A stretch of 52,369 nucleotides of DNA from Thermodesulfobacteriota bacterium. GTDB taxonomy: Bacteria > Desulfobacterota > WTBG01 > CAIYCZ01 > CAIRTM01. Position numbers and translations under genes: made by a program. Where the stretch lies: NCBI GenBank assembly GCA_028282925.1, contig JANQGV010000018.1, positions 1 to 52,369 on the forward strand. Direction: 5' to 3'. Shown here one piece after another: positions 34,565-44,651 of this stretch (positions within the stretch are counted from its first letter, which is position 1; each line of letters starts with the position of its first letter). The notes beneath the pieces were generated by a model that was not told the DNA's origin, made no database searches, and saw only the letters and a program-made list of their open reading frames with translations.

Positions 34565-36196
34565 ATGCTGAAAAAACAAAACAAGATTATACTATTAGCA
34601 ATACTCGCAGTTATGCTTGTGCCGTCAATTGTATGTGCTTTGCCTGCAAAACAGACTATTGAGCTTAATTACATCGGTACCTACCGTAGCGGAATTTTTG
34701 ACGAGGGCGCAGCCGAAATAGTTGCGTATGATCCGGCAACCACGCGGCTCTTCGTCACCAATGCCGACCAGAACACAATCGATATCCTGAATATCCAGAA
34801 TCCGGTTTCGCCGGTGAAAGTGAGAACGATAGATCTCAGCCCCTACGGAGGCGGAGTAAACAGCGTTGCGACGAAGCGCGGTATTGTAGCCGCGGCTGTT
34901 GAGCACGACAACAAACAGGAACCGGGCTGCGTGGTTTTCTTTGATACCGCCGGCACGTTTCTTAACAAGGTAACCGCCGGGGCGCTGCCCGACATGGTAA
35001 CCTTTACCCCGAACGGGCGGTATGTTCTGGCAGCCAACGAGGGCGAGCCCAATGATGACTACACCGTGGACCCCGAGGGCTCGGTGACCATCATCAATAT
35101 TTCCCGGGGGGTACACGCTCCCGTAGTCCGCACGGCCGGCTTTGAAGCTTTCAACTCGGCCGCTCTTGACCCGAGTATCCGCATTTACGGGCCCGGCGCA
35201 ACCGTTGCTCAGGATCTCGAACCGGAATATATTGCCGTATCTCACGATTCGAAAACCGCGTTTGTTGCCTGCCAGGAAAACAACGCCCTGGCAATAATCG
35301 ACATCAGAAAAGCGAAAGTACAAAAGATTGTCGGCCTGGGAACAAAAGATCACAGCATTGCAGGAAACGGAATCGATGCCAGTAATAAAGACGATGCCGT
35401 AAACATCGCTACCTGGCCGGTGAAGGGCTTTTACCAGCCGGATTCCATTGCCTCCTTTCGGTATCGCGGAAAAACACTGATTGTCAGTGCCAATGAAGGC
35501 GACAGCCGCGATTATGACGGCTACAGCGAAGAGGAGCGTGTTAAATATCTGACCCTCGACCCGACGGCTTTTCCCGGTGCAGCCCTTCTGCAGGAAAACG
35601 AGCAGCTCGGAAGACTGAAAACCACCACCGCTCAGGGTGATACGGACGGCGACGGAGACTTTGATGAATTGTATTCTTACGGCGCCCGGTCGTTTTCCAT
35701 CTGGGATGCCGACGGCACCATGATTTTTGACAGCGGTGACGATTTTGAGCAGATTCTGGCGATTGAATATCCCCTTGATTTCAACTCCACCAACGATGAA
35801 AACGATTCATTCGACAGCCGCAGCGACGACAAGGGGCCTGAGCCGGAAGCCCTTACCGTTGGAACCATTAATCATTACAGCTATGCCTTTATCGGCCTGG
35901 AGCGCATGGGCGGTATTATGGTGTATGACATTACCGATCCCTACAGCCCGGTATTTGTCCAGTATATAACAACGAGGGATTTCAGCGGCGATCCGGAATC
36001 GGGAAGCGCCGGAAATCTGGCTGCTGAAGGCATGGCGTTTATACCGGCCAAGGACAGCCCCAACGGCAAGCCGCTGCTGGCGGTAAGCTACGAGGTAAGC
36101 GGGACAACGGGCATTTTTGAAATAGAGATAACCAGAAGAAACTCCCGGGACACAGGTGTTGAGCTGCCGCTGGAAGGTTTGTCTGGTGCTCATTAA
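34565..36196 (+). CDS. Secreted choice-of-anchor I beta-propeller protein
   Basis: 543 aa from the ATG at 34565 (AAAGGAG upstream). Signal peptide to ...SIVCALPA. The body has the choice-of-anchor I pattern: AADQNTIDILNIQNP-like blades, GALPDMVTFTPNGRYVLAANEGEP, DLEPEYIAVSHDSKTAFVACQENNAL, and a late SFSIWDADG and PEALTVGTIN region. Such proteins are often found with secreted phosphatases and 5'-nucleotidases. No C-terminal anchor is visible. A catalytic role is not proven for the family. Confidence 0.75.
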   Translation: MLKKQNKIILLAILAVMLVPSIVCALPAKQTIELNYIGTYRSGIFDEGAAEIVAYDPATTRLFVTNADQNTIDILNIQNPVSPVKVRTIDLSPYGGGVNSVATKRGIVAAAVEHDNKQEPGCVVFFDTAGTFLNKVTAGALPDMVTFTPNGRYVLAANEGEPNDDYTVDPEGSVTIINISRGVHAPVVRTAGFEAFNSAALDPSIRIYGPGATVAQDLEPEYIAVSHDSKTAFVACQENNALAIIDIRKAKVQKIVGLGTKDHSIAGNGIDASNKDDAVNIATWPVKGFYQPDSIASFRYRGKTLIVSANEGDSRDYDGYSEEERVKYLTLDPTAFPGAALLQENEQLGRLKTTTAQGDTDGDGDFDELYSYGARSFSIWDADGTMIFDSGDDFEQILAIEYPLDFNSTNDENDSFDSRSDDKGPEPEALTVGTINHYSYAFIGLERMGGIMVYDITDPYSPVFVQYITTRDFSGDPESGSAGNLAAEGMAFIPAKDSPNGKPLLAVSYEVSGTTGIFEIEITRRNSRDTGVELPLEGLSGAH

Positions 36197-36253
36197 AGTC
36201 TCATCATGCAACAGTGAAAACCTGCAATGTCATTCAAGACACAGGAGGCGGTT

Positions 36254-39154
36254 ATGAAAAAAAAGATATGTATGAGTGTTATCGGGTGTGTCTGGCTGCT
36301 GGTATTGGCAGCAGCCTCGACGGTTTGCGCCCAGGTGATTTACTCTGAAGACTTTGAAACAAACACACTCGGTGAAATGCAGCCGGTGAGTGTGACCAGC
36401 AATGCCGACTGGCACGTATATGAATATTATGGTGACCATTTTGCCCGCATCAACGGCTACGGCGCCGATACGGCCAGTAACGACTGGCTGATTACCAGGC
36501 AGTTTAATCTTGATTTTTTCACCAATGAGGTGCTCACCTTTGAAACAGCGTATAACTTTGACGGGCCGGCGTTGGAAGTGCTCATTTCAACCGACTACGA
36601 TCCGGCGGTGCATGCCGATCCCGGTACTGCTACCTGGACGAACCTGAATCCGACCCTTCCGACCACCGGCGGATATGCCTTTGTGAGCTCAGGTGCAATC
36701 GATCTTTCGGCCGTGAGCGGCGGCAGCGTCAGCATTGGGTTCCACTACGTTTCAACGGGCATCGGCGGCGGCGACGGCCGTGTGTGGGAAGTGGACAATA
36801 TCGTGCTGAGCGGAACGTATGCTCCGTCTGAGGTCCTGGAAGAGGACTTTGACAGCGGAATCGGCTCGTTTTCCGCGTTCAGCAGGGCGTCCAACAAAAA
36901 CTGGGGGCCGGACAGATGGGGCGGTCAGGACGGTGCTTTCTGCAACGGGTACGGCGCCGATGTGGCCAGTGACGACTGGCTGATATCGCCTGCCATGGCT
37001 TTGACGGCAGATGATTATGCTGTGCTCAGCTTTAAGTATTACCATTATTACAGCGGTCCGGAACTTACGGTCAAGGTGTCGACAAAATACAGCGGCACCG
37101 GCGATCCGCTTGCTCCGGGAGTCGTCTGGGATGATATCCCGGTTGATTTTTCCGGTGCTTCGGGGTCCTGGCACCCCTCAGGTGATCTCGATATCTCAGC
37201 GTATATCGGGAGTGCTGTGTATATCGCCTTTGTCTATACATCAACCGGCACCGGTTCCGGCGACGGGCGCAGCTGGGGGGTGGACACGGTTACGGTTTCG
37301 CGAAGCCTGCCGGGGACAATCTCGGTTGATTTTGTTGTCAACCCTACAACCGCTACGACCATTGAAACTATCGCTTTCGTGCCGTTCGTGAGCGGCGGTA
37401 CCGGGCCCTATACCTACCTGTGGGATTTCGGAAACGGTGACATATCAGCGGATGAGAGCCCCGTGTATACCTATCCGGCGGCAGGTGTGTATACCGTCAG
37501 CCTGACCGTTACTGATGCAGACAGTAATGAATCGGTACAGACAAAAACAGGGTATATTACCGTTAACCAGGCAACTTCAGAGCCTGTTCCGGCAAAGCTG
37601 GGCGATATCCGGGTTGCTGCCTTCAATGCCTACCTTAACCGCGGCGCCGAGGGTGATCTGGTAGCTGATCTGTCCGGAACCGATAACGAACAGGTCCGCA
37701 AAGTGGCTGAAATTATTCAGCGCGTACGGCCGGACATCGTACTGCTCAACGAGATCGACTATGTTGCCGACGGGTCCGCCATTGACCTGCTGAGAAGCAA
37801 TTACCTGGAAATCGGTCAGAACGGCGCCGATCCCATTACCTATGATTATGTATTTATTGCCGAGTCCAACACCGGTATCCCCTCTGGTTTCGACCTCAAC
37901 AACAGCGGTACCGTAGGCGGTGCCGACGATTGCTTCGGATATGGTGCTTTCTACGGACAGTATGCAATGGCGCTGCTCTCCCGGTTCCCGATTGCAGAAG
38001 ACCAGATCCGCACATTCCAGCATTTTCTCTGGCAGGATATGCCGGGAGCCATTATCCCGCCCGGATATTATACGGTGGATGAACTGGCCGTATTCCGGCT
38101 GTCTTCAAAGAGCCACTGGGATGTACCCATTGATATTGACGGTGAGATGGTTCATGTTCTTTGCAGTCATCCGACACCGCCCGTATTCGACGGCTCGGAA
38201 GACCGCAATGGAAGGCGCAACCATGATGAAATCCGGCTGTGGGCCGATTATATAACGGCTGCCGGAAGCTATATTTACGACGATGAGGGCCTAACCGGTC
38301 CGCTGGGAGACGATCAGCGGTTCGTTATCGTCGGCGACCAGAATGCCGACCCGGTGGACGGGGACAGCACGGACGACGCCATACTGCAGTTGCTGAATAA
38401 CCCTGCAGTAGATGCAACACTTGAACCGGTAAGTAACGGCGCCTGCGAACAGTCGGATGATTGCAGCGATACCGCAAGCTGGGGTCTGCGAGCAGATTAC
38501 GTACTTCCCTCTGATTTTGGGCTGCGCATTGTAGACGGGGGTGTGTACTGGCCGGTCACCACCGATGTCAATTATCACCTGGTCGACAACGATGCCAGCT
38601 CAGACCACCGGTTGGTATGGATGGACCTTGATCTTACGGCTGTGGATGTCATTATCACACCCGAGGAAGGCGGACAGGGTACACAGCTTCTTATTGAAGG
38701 ATCGGGTTTTGGTGAACGAGTGGGCCGTGTTACTATCGGTGGCCGGCACTGCAGAATCCTTTCATGGAGCGATACCTGCATCACTTGTGAAATAGGTTTC
38801 AGTTTCCCGGAAGGACTTTATGATGTCATCATTACTCCCAGAGGATTTTCCTCGGAGCCGATTGTTGTGGAAGACGGTTTTACCATTATCGAAAACCCTT
38901 TTGCCAAATTTCAGATAACCCCGGAGGCGGGAGGTCGCGGAACCGAGGTAACCATTACCGGTGAGAACTTCGGCTCTTTGACCGGCCGGGTCGTTGTCGG
39001 CGGCCGGCACTGCAGAATCCTTTCATGGAGCGATACCGTTATTCGTTTCAGGATAGGCTTCAGCCTGCCAGCAGGCGTTTATGATATTACGATTATGCCC
39101 AGAGGGCTGTTTGCAGAGCCGACCGTTCTGGCAAACGGTTTTACCATGGAGTAG
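36254..39154 (+). CDS. Secreted multidomain endonuclease/exonuclease/phosphatase-family protein
   Basis: 966 aa from the ATG at 36254 (ACAGGAGG upstream). Order: signal peptide (1-27); two choice-of-anchor J-like jelly-roll domains (about 28-195 and 200-350, both with NGYGAD...NDWLI/DDWLI); a PKD domain (about 355-440); an EEP catalytic domain (about 448-795) with LLNEID, CSHPTPPVFDG, VGDQNADP and the final SDHRLVW; then two IPT/TIG-like domains (about 797-880 and 884-966) that share GRHCRILSWSDT. Likely cleaves extracellular nucleic acid or phosphodiesters, which would feed PhoA. Part of the curli-phosphatase block. Confidence 0.8.
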   Translation: MKKKICMSVIGCVWLLVLAAASTVCAQVIYSEDFETNTLGEMQPVSVTSNADWHVYEYYGDHFARINGYGADTASNDWLITRQFNLDFFTNEVLTFETAYNFDGPALEVLISTDYDPAVHADPGTATWTNLNPTLPTTGGYAFVSSGAIDLSAVSGGSVSIGFHYVSTGIGGGDGRVWEVDNIVLSGTYAPSEVLEEDFDSGIGSFSAFSRASNKNWGPDRWGGQDGAFCNGYGADVASDDWLISPAMALTADDYAVLSFKYYHYYSGPELTVKVSTKYSGTGDPLAPGVVWDDIPVDFSGASGSWHPSGDLDISAYIGSAVYIAFVYTSTGTGSGDGRSWGVDTVTVSRSLPGTISVDFVVNPTTATTIETIAFVPFVSGGTGPYTYLWDFGNGDISADESPVYTYPAAGVYTVSLTVTDADSNESVQTKTGYITVNQATSEPVPAKLGDIRVAAFNAYLNRGAEGDLVADLSGTDNEQVRKVAEIIQRVRPDIVLLNEIDYVADGSAIDLLRSNYLEIGQNGADPITYDYVFIAESNTGIPSGFDLNNSGTVGGADDCFGYGAFYGQYAMALLSRFPIAEDQIRTFQHFLWQDMPGAIIPPGYYTVDELAVFRLSSKSHWDVPIDIDGEMVHVLCSHPTPPVFDGSEDRNGRRNHDEIRLWADYITAAGSYIYDDEGLTGPLGDDQRFVIVGDQNADPVDGDSTDDAILQLLNNPAVDATLEPVSNGACEQSDDCSDTASWGLRADYVLPSDFGLRIVDGGVYWPVTTDVNYHLVDNDASSDHRLVWMDLDLTAVDVIITPEEGGQGTQLLIEGSGFGERVGRVTIGGRHCRILSWSDTCITCEIGFSFPEGLYDVIITPRGFSSEPIVVEDGFTIIENPFAKFQITPEAGGRGTEVTITGENFGSLTGRVVVGGRHCRILSWSDTVIRFRIGFSLPAGVYDITIMPRGLFAEPTVLANGFTME

Positions 39155-39196
39155 TAAAAAGTAAAAAACAAACTTTTTTGATGGAAGGGGACATCT

Positions 39197-42100
39197 ATGG
39201 AAACAATAGTTAAAAGATATTTTTTGATTATTTGTTTTATGCTGCTTGCCGGGTGGTGCATGCCTGACAGTGCGACTGCCAATATTGTTTTCGAGTACCC
39301 GGTTGCGTCAAGCACCGACGACGCCGAAGAGGGTGACGACGGGCCGGGAGCCATTGATATCGACAGCTCCGACCTGGAACTTGCCTGGGACCATAATGAT
39401 TCCACGCGGGCACAGACCATCGGCATTCGCTTTGAAAGCGTCTCAATTCCCAAGGACGCGACCATTCTTGATGCCTATATCCAGTTTGCCTGTGACGAGG
39501 GCGACAAAAACCGGAATCCCTTTGACGTGACTATTTCGGGCGAGGCTTCCGATAATGCCGCAACCTATGCGGCGGTGGGCTATAATATTTCATCGCGTGC
39601 AAAAACAGCGGCAACAGTTACCTGGCAGGACATCCCCGACTGGACGTCCGAGCACGCCATGGGCACGGACCAGCGCACCCCGGACCTTACGGAAATTATC
39701 CAGGAGATACTCTCCCGTGAGGGCTGGGTATCGGGCAACAGTATTGCATTTGTTCTTGAGGGTGCCGGCACCCGTACGGCAGAATCCTTTGACGGAGCGG
39801 CCGACCACGGCAATCCCGTGCTTGCCCCGACCCTGGTTATCGTGCTGCCCTCCGAGGAAACCTACCGGGTTTCATCAAGCACCGATGATGCCGAGGAGGG
39901 TGATGATGGTCCGGGTGCTATCGATATCGACAGCTCGGACCTGGAGCTTGCCTGGGACCATGATGACCCTGCCCGGGCACAGACCGTCGGCATTCGTTTT
40001 TCAGATGTAACCATTCCAAAAGATGCGCAGATATTGAGCGCATATGTTCAGTTCACCTGCGACGAAGACGATAAAAACCGTAATCCGCTAGCGTTGACCA
40101 TTTCAGGCGAGGCGGCCGATGATGCCGATATCTTTACCACTGACGCGTACAATGTCTCCGGGAGAACCAGAACAGCGACAACGGTTGCATGGAGCTCCCC
40201 CGCCGACTGGACGGTAGAGCATGCCGCCGGGCCCGACCAGCGCACACCCGATATTTCGCCGATTCTGCAGGAGATCATAGATCGAGACGGGTGGATGGAA
40301 GGGAACGCTCTGGCGCTGATTTTTGAGGGAATCGGGACCCGTACGGCGGAATCCTTTGACGGAGCCTCAGACCACGGTGACCCGAATCTGGCTCCCGAGC
40401 TTGTAGTGGTTTTCGATGGAATACAGGCCACTTCGTCGCCCTCTACCGGCAGATACCGCCTGGTATGGAACGATGATCCCGCTGCAACCATGATGATTGC
40501 CTGGGACCAGTTCCGCGGTTCAAACCCCGCCGTGTATTACGGTACCGACGACTTCGGACAAAACTGGGAATCCTATCCCGCTTCACAGTCCCCCACCCGG
40601 ATCGAAACATACCGGGGTATGAACAACCATTTCGCCAAGCTGAACGGCCTGCTGCCCGACACGGCATACTATTTTGTGATCAAGGACAGTGTCGGGATCA
40701 GCGAGCGGATGTGGTTCAAGACCGCGCCGGACACACCGCAACCGTTTACCTGTATTGTAGGCGGTGATAGCAAAAGCAGCGGCGCTCCCCTGGAGGCGGG
40801 GCGTAATTCCAACCGTATGGTGGCTAAGCTCAGGCCGCTGTTCGTTCAATACAACGGCGACTTCATCTCCGGCGACGGCACAAGCGATTTTGGGTGGCAG
40901 CAATGGTTTGATGACTGGGCTGCGCAGACAAAATCGTCCGACGGCCGGATGTATCCGATTGTGCCTGTGCACGGTAATCATGAAAACGGCGATTTAACGG
41001 TGCTGCACAAACTGTTTGACGTGCCGTATCAGAACGGCAATATGGCGAATAACTACTACAGCCTGAATATCGGCGGCGACTTCCTGCACCTGACCCTTCT
41101 CAATACAGAAATCGAGGAAGGCGGAGACCAAAGAACATGGCTGGAGCAGGATCTCATTGCGCACCAGGACTATACGTTCAAGTTTTCAGGGTATCACAAG
41201 CCTTTTCATCCGCATACGTCCGGCAAGGCTGAAAACGAATACCAGTATGAGCAATGGGCACAGCTTTTCTATGATTACGGCATGACCATTTCATTTGATG
41301 CCGATTCTCATATGCATAAAATTACCTTCCCGGTGCGTCCCTGTGAATCCGCTGAACCCGACTGCTTCCAGGGCTTTGTTCGTGATGATGAAAACGGTAC
41401 TCTTTTTGCGGGTGAAGGAAGCTGGGGCGCATGGTCGCGGGACGCCGACGATGATAAGCCCTGGACTCTTTCCAGTACAAAAATGCAGCAGTTTAAATGG
41501 GTGCACCTGTACCCTGCAACCGAAGGGGAACCCGACAGAATTGAAATCAGAACCGTTGTAACCGGAACGCACGGCCCCAGCGGTGAACTGATCGACCATG
41601 TCGCCATTACAGGAGAAAACACCGAAGCGGATGTTTTTGCCGTTCCCGAAAACATCACCCTTGTTGATATCCCCTTCTACGGCACGGTTGTTCATTATCC
41701 GTTTCAGGCTGTAGAAGGCAATCCTCCGGTGGTCCCGACGGGACTGAACGGTATTGCGACAAGCTATACCGATATCGAGCTTTCATGGATCTATGTGCAG
41801 GACCCCGCCTGGCCGGCATCTAAACTGGAGTTGCAGCGTAAGACCGGCGTCGACGGTGAATGGCTGGATATTTTCCGTAGTATTGCGCCGGAACAAACGT
41901 CCTTCAGTCAGGATAACCTCAATGACGGAACCGAGTATTCATACCGTATCAGAGCCCGTAACCTTTTTGGAACCTCCGACTGGTCGAATATCGCCGTGGT
42001 TGCAACCCCGCTGGACGAACGGGTACGGGCCGAATTTCAACAGGGTGTCGACGGGTATACCGGCACCACCGTGGTCGAGATCAGCGAGATGCACCCGGAT

Positions 42101-42886
42101 GTTTCAAATAACAGTTCGGACACCGTCACCGTTGACCGTAACAGTAACGACCCGAATGTCGTCGGTGACCGTTATATGGTGCTGATGCACTTCGATACTA
42201 TTTTCGGTCCCGCTGCAATACCGGCTGATGCAGAGATATCGCAGGCCTTGCTTCGGCTGCGTACCTTCAACAGCAGCAACAGCACTATCGGTTTGTACCG
42301 GATGCTCACGGGCTGGTCATCTGTTGCCACCTGGAATCTTATGATTGACGGTGTTGAAGCCGACGATGTTGAAGCGGTCGGCGTTTCCGACGATTATCTG
42401 GCTGCGCCGAAAAAGGGCAATTATCACACGCTTGACGTTACCGACTCGCTGCTCGCCTGGCAGGATGATACGCTCATGAACTTCGGATGGGTATTCATAA
42501 GCGACGGCAGCGACGGATGGGACTTTTGTACGCCTTTATGGTCCATTGAGGAACAGCGTCCCCTGTTGACCGTGTATTATGAACCGACAGAGCCTGTATG
42601 CAGTATTCTCAGGGTTTCGCCCGGCCGCGTACGGATCGGCTCCGGGGAGACCACCCTGCGGATGGTGATCTTCGGTGACGATACGGCTGCTTTTACCCAT
42701 GATTCGATTGTTGCATTCGGAACGGACAAGATTGAGGTTACATCCACCAGGGCTCTCAACAGGAAACGTCTGCAGATCAGTGTTTCAATATCTCCCGATA
42801 TCGAACCGGGCAGATACAGCCTGACCGTTGACGAATGTGTGGGTGAAGACGTGCTGGTGATTTCACAAAGGCGCGCACGGCGGTAA
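39197..42886 (+). CDS. Secreted purple-acid-phosphatase-like metallophosphoesterase
   Basis: 1229 aa. Signal peptide to about residue 28. Two tandem repeats of about 189 residues follow (SSTDDAEEGDDGPGAIDIDS at 38 and again at 227), each a DNRLRE-like jelly roll. Then a purple-acid-phosphatase N-like domain and a metallophosphoesterase core (about 520-720) with VGGDSK, YNGDFISGDG, VHGNHEN, GYHKPFHPH and DSHMHK metal ligands. A fibronectin type III domain (about 850-940), a further DNRLRE-like domain, and a C-terminal beta domain ending SQRRARR complete it. GGAAGGGG ribosome site. Last gene of the plus-strand phosphatase series; a strong terminator follows. Confidence 0.85.
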   Translation: METIVKRYFLIICFMLLAGWCMPDSATANIVFEYPVASSTDDAEEGDDGPGAIDIDSSDLELAWDHNDSTRAQTIGIRFESVSIPKDATILDAYIQFACDEGDKNRNPFDVTISGEASDNAATYAAVGYNISSRAKTAATVTWQDIPDWTSEHAMGTDQRTPDLTEIIQEILSREGWVSGNSIAFVLEGAGTRTAESFDGAADHGNPVLAPTLVIVLPSEETYRVSSSTDDAEEGDDGPGAIDIDSSDLELAWDHDDPARAQTVGIRFSDVTIPKDAQILSAYVQFTCDEDDKNRNPLALTISGEAADDADIFTTDAYNVSGRTRTATTVAWSSPADWTVEHAAGPDQRTPDISPILQEIIDRDGWMEGNALALIFEGIGTRTAESFDGASDHGDPNLAPELVVVFDGIQATSSPSTGRYRLVWNDDPAATMMIAWDQFRGSNPAVYYGTDDFGQNWESYPASQSPTRIETYRGMNNHFAKLNGLLPDTAYYFVIKDSVGISERMWFKTAPDTPQPFTCIVGGDSKSSGAPLEAGRNSNRMVAKLRPLFVQYNGDFISGDGTSDFGWQQWFDDWAAQTKSSDGRMYPIVPVHGNHENGDLTVLHKLFDVPYQNGNMANNYYSLNIGGDFLHLTLLNTEIEEGGDQRTWLEQDLIAHQDYTFKFSGYHKPFHPHTSGKAENEYQYEQWAQLFYDYGMTISFDADSHMHKITFPVRPCESAEPDCFQGFVRDDENGTLFAGEGSWGAWSRDADDDKPWTLSSTKMQQFKWVHLYPATEGEPDRIEIRTVVTGTHGPSGELIDHVAITGENTEADVFAVPENITLVDIPFYGTVVHYPFQAVEGNPPVVPTGLNGIATSYTDIELSWIYVQDPAWPASKLELQRKTGVDGEWLDIFRSIAPEQTSFSQDNLNDGTEYSYRIRARNLFGTSDWSNIAVVATPLDERVRAEFQQGVDGYTGTTVVEISEMHPDVSNNSSDTVTVDRNSNDPNVVGDRYMVLMHFDTIFGPAAIPADAEISQALLRLRTFNSSNSTIGLYRMLTGWSSVATWNLMIDGVEADDVEAVGVSDDYLAAPKKGNYHTLDVTDSLLAWQDDTLMNFGWVFISDGSDGWDFCTPLWSIEEQRPLLTVYYEPTEPVCSILRVSPGRVRIGSGETTLRMVIFGDDTAAFTHDSIVAFGTDKIEVTSTRALNRKRLQISVSISPDIEPGRYSLTVDECVGEDVLVISQRRARR

Positions 42887-42919
42887 ACTACGCCTACTAT
42901 ACAAAAAATATCCAAGACA

Positions 42920-42957
42920 ACAAAGCAGGACTGTGTACTCAGTCCTGCTTTGTTTTT
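42920..42957 (+). terminator. Terminator closing the curli-phosphatase block
   Basis: A perfect 14-bp stem ACAAAGCAGGACTG / CAGTCCTGCTTTGT with a 6-nt loop, then TTTT. Confidence 0.93.
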
Positions 42958-43265
42958 GGTGGTAAACAGTGCGTCCGTCATGCAGTATGATGGTCAAGGT
43001 GAAGGGGGACACCTGGACACATGCGGCAGCATAGGGGAGGATTTGACGTGATACGGTGGGAACGGCCTTGGCCGCCGTAAAAATCGGTATGCCGGTATAA
43101 CGTGCTGTTCGCCCTTAAGGGTGCTCCTGCCCCGGAGTGCATGCTTACCATAGGTTGTCGTGATTTGTAAGGTGTATGACTTGAAACGCTCGACTTAAAT
43201 CCGACAGTTGTTTGGTGAAACCTTTCTAGTCTCCAGCCTTTTTGCACTGGAAAACGATGTCTCGT
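42958..43265. other. Intergenic region without recognised features
   Basis: About 300 bp between the block terminator and the convergent phosphoesterase gene. An open frame on the minus strand has no ribosome site and an atypical composition (many Arg, His and Ser). I see nothing else in it. Confidence 0.4.
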
Positions 43266-44219
43266 TCAGTCAATATAATGGACCGTGTGGGTTACCTTTT
43301 CCGGTGAAACGGTGACCAGAACATAATTATGCCTGCTGATTATGCCCTCACGGTTCTTTTTAAAAGCACTGTCGCAGGTGTTTCCGCCGCCTGCCTGGAT
43401 ATAGGTAACGTTTTGAAAGCAGGTTTCGCCGTACCCATGAATATGGCCGAAAAAGACGCGGGCAATGCGTTCCGCGTTTTGTGTTATCGTGTTGATGAAA
43501 TTTTCGCCGTTTCGTTTAAAACAGTAGAAATCAAAAGGAGGGACTGGCGGAGGGATATGCATGACGATAAAATTCCGTTCGCTTTGCCGGATCAGGGTTT
43601 CAATGTATGAAATCATTTGCATATCGATGCCGCGCCCGAGCCTGAAAGCATAGTCATCGCTGGGGAGTTCGGCAAGGTCGACATTGACGCTTCTCTCGAC
43701 ATTGTTCAAAAAAATAAACCGGTTTTCCTGTATATCAAAAAAGAAATTGAGCGGCCCGAACAGATGTGAAAAGCATCTGGCGCCGTAAAGCTCCATATCA
43801 TGATTGCCCGCACACACAACAAATGGGATATCGATCTCGTCAAAAAAATCGATCGTTTTTGTATACTCTTTATACCGGCCGTAATTGGTAAAATCGCCGG
43901 TGTGGACAAAAAAGGCGGGATCATGCACGCTCGCCTGCCGCACAATCTCACGCAAAACGCTGAATCGCTGGTGTGTATCGCCGATCACAGCAAAACTGAA
44001 ATGCTCTTTTCCGGCAAGTGCTTCCTGAATCTGCTGTATTGTCCTGATGTTCCGGTTGGAAGGAGCGTGTAACAGCTCATCCTTTACATGCTGGCGCTCT
44101 GCATCCTCACTCCAGGAGTCCCAGGCTTCATATCCCGCCACCAGCACTGCCGGGAATACAATGATAAGTATGAACAGAATATATGATTTAATACCGAGTT
44201 TTTTGAGAAAACCTACCAT
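43266..44219 (-). CDS. Membrane-anchored calcineurin-like metallophosphoesterase
   Basis: 317 aa from the minus-strand ATG at 44219; a longer frame adds 40 residues with no ribosome site. One N-terminal membrane segment (about residues 12-34) is followed by a metallophosphoesterase domain with all five blocks: VIGDTH, HTGDFTNYG, CAGNHDME, VMHIPPP and FGHIHGYG. Likely an inner-membrane protein with the enzyme facing the periplasm. It is on the opposite strand to the secreted phosphatase series and convergent with it, so it is regulated separately. The substrate is unknown. Confidence 0.85.
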   Translation of the reverse strand: MVGFLKKLGIKSYILFILIIVFPAVLVAGYEAWDSWSEDAERQHVKDELLHAPSNRNIRTIQQIQEALAGKEHFSFAVIGDTHQRFSVLREIVRQASVHDPAFFVHTGDFTNYGRYKEYTKTIDFFDEIDIPFVVCAGNHDMELYGARCFSHLFGPLNFFFDIQENRFIFLNNVERSVNVDLAELPSDDYAFRLGRGIDMQMISYIETLIRQSERNFIVMHIPPPVPPFDFYCFKRNGENFINTITQNAERIARVFFGHIHGYGETCFQNVTYIQAGGGNTCDSAFKKNREGIISRHNYVLVTVSPEKVTHTVHYID

Positions 44220-44388
44220 GTGCCGCCTCTTTTCCGTTGATTGCCGAAGGTATCGTGTGATGAACAGGAAAGGGTATTCCCCCGCATCAGCTCCGAAAGT
44301 ATTTTTACTTTTTTTGCTGTGTCCTTGTTGTATCAACAAAGAAAAAAGGGGTGATTAATGTTTGATTAAAATAGTATTAATTTGTAGT

Positions 44389-44472
44389 TCCAAAACAAGC
44401 GAAGCGTTCTGCTGAGGATGCCGTAATCCCCGAATCTACAGGCTGTACTCCCTCCAGCCTCATCAACGTACT
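44389..44472 (+). repeat. Dispersed repeat, family B
   Basis: Matches 9851-9930 (shared CAAGCGAAGC, TTCTGCTG, GGATGCCG and CAGCCTCATCAACGTAC). Followed at 44590-44616 by a hairpin CCCGCCT / AGGCGGG. It occupies the 300-bp gap between the phosphoesterase promoter and the end of pgi; no gene is present. Confidence 0.65.
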
Positions 44473-44651
44473 ACAAAGTACGCTTCTTCGGCTTATGGTC
44501 TGTGCAGTCTGCATCTCCCGGCATTCCAGCACCCTCACGACGAACAATCGCTTGATTAGGAACTAAACGCCTCGTTCCTAAGGGTTTCACCCGCCTGTGA
44601 GGCTTTTCCAGGCGGGAGAGGCGGCCAAAAAAATGCGAGAATTAGGGGGTG

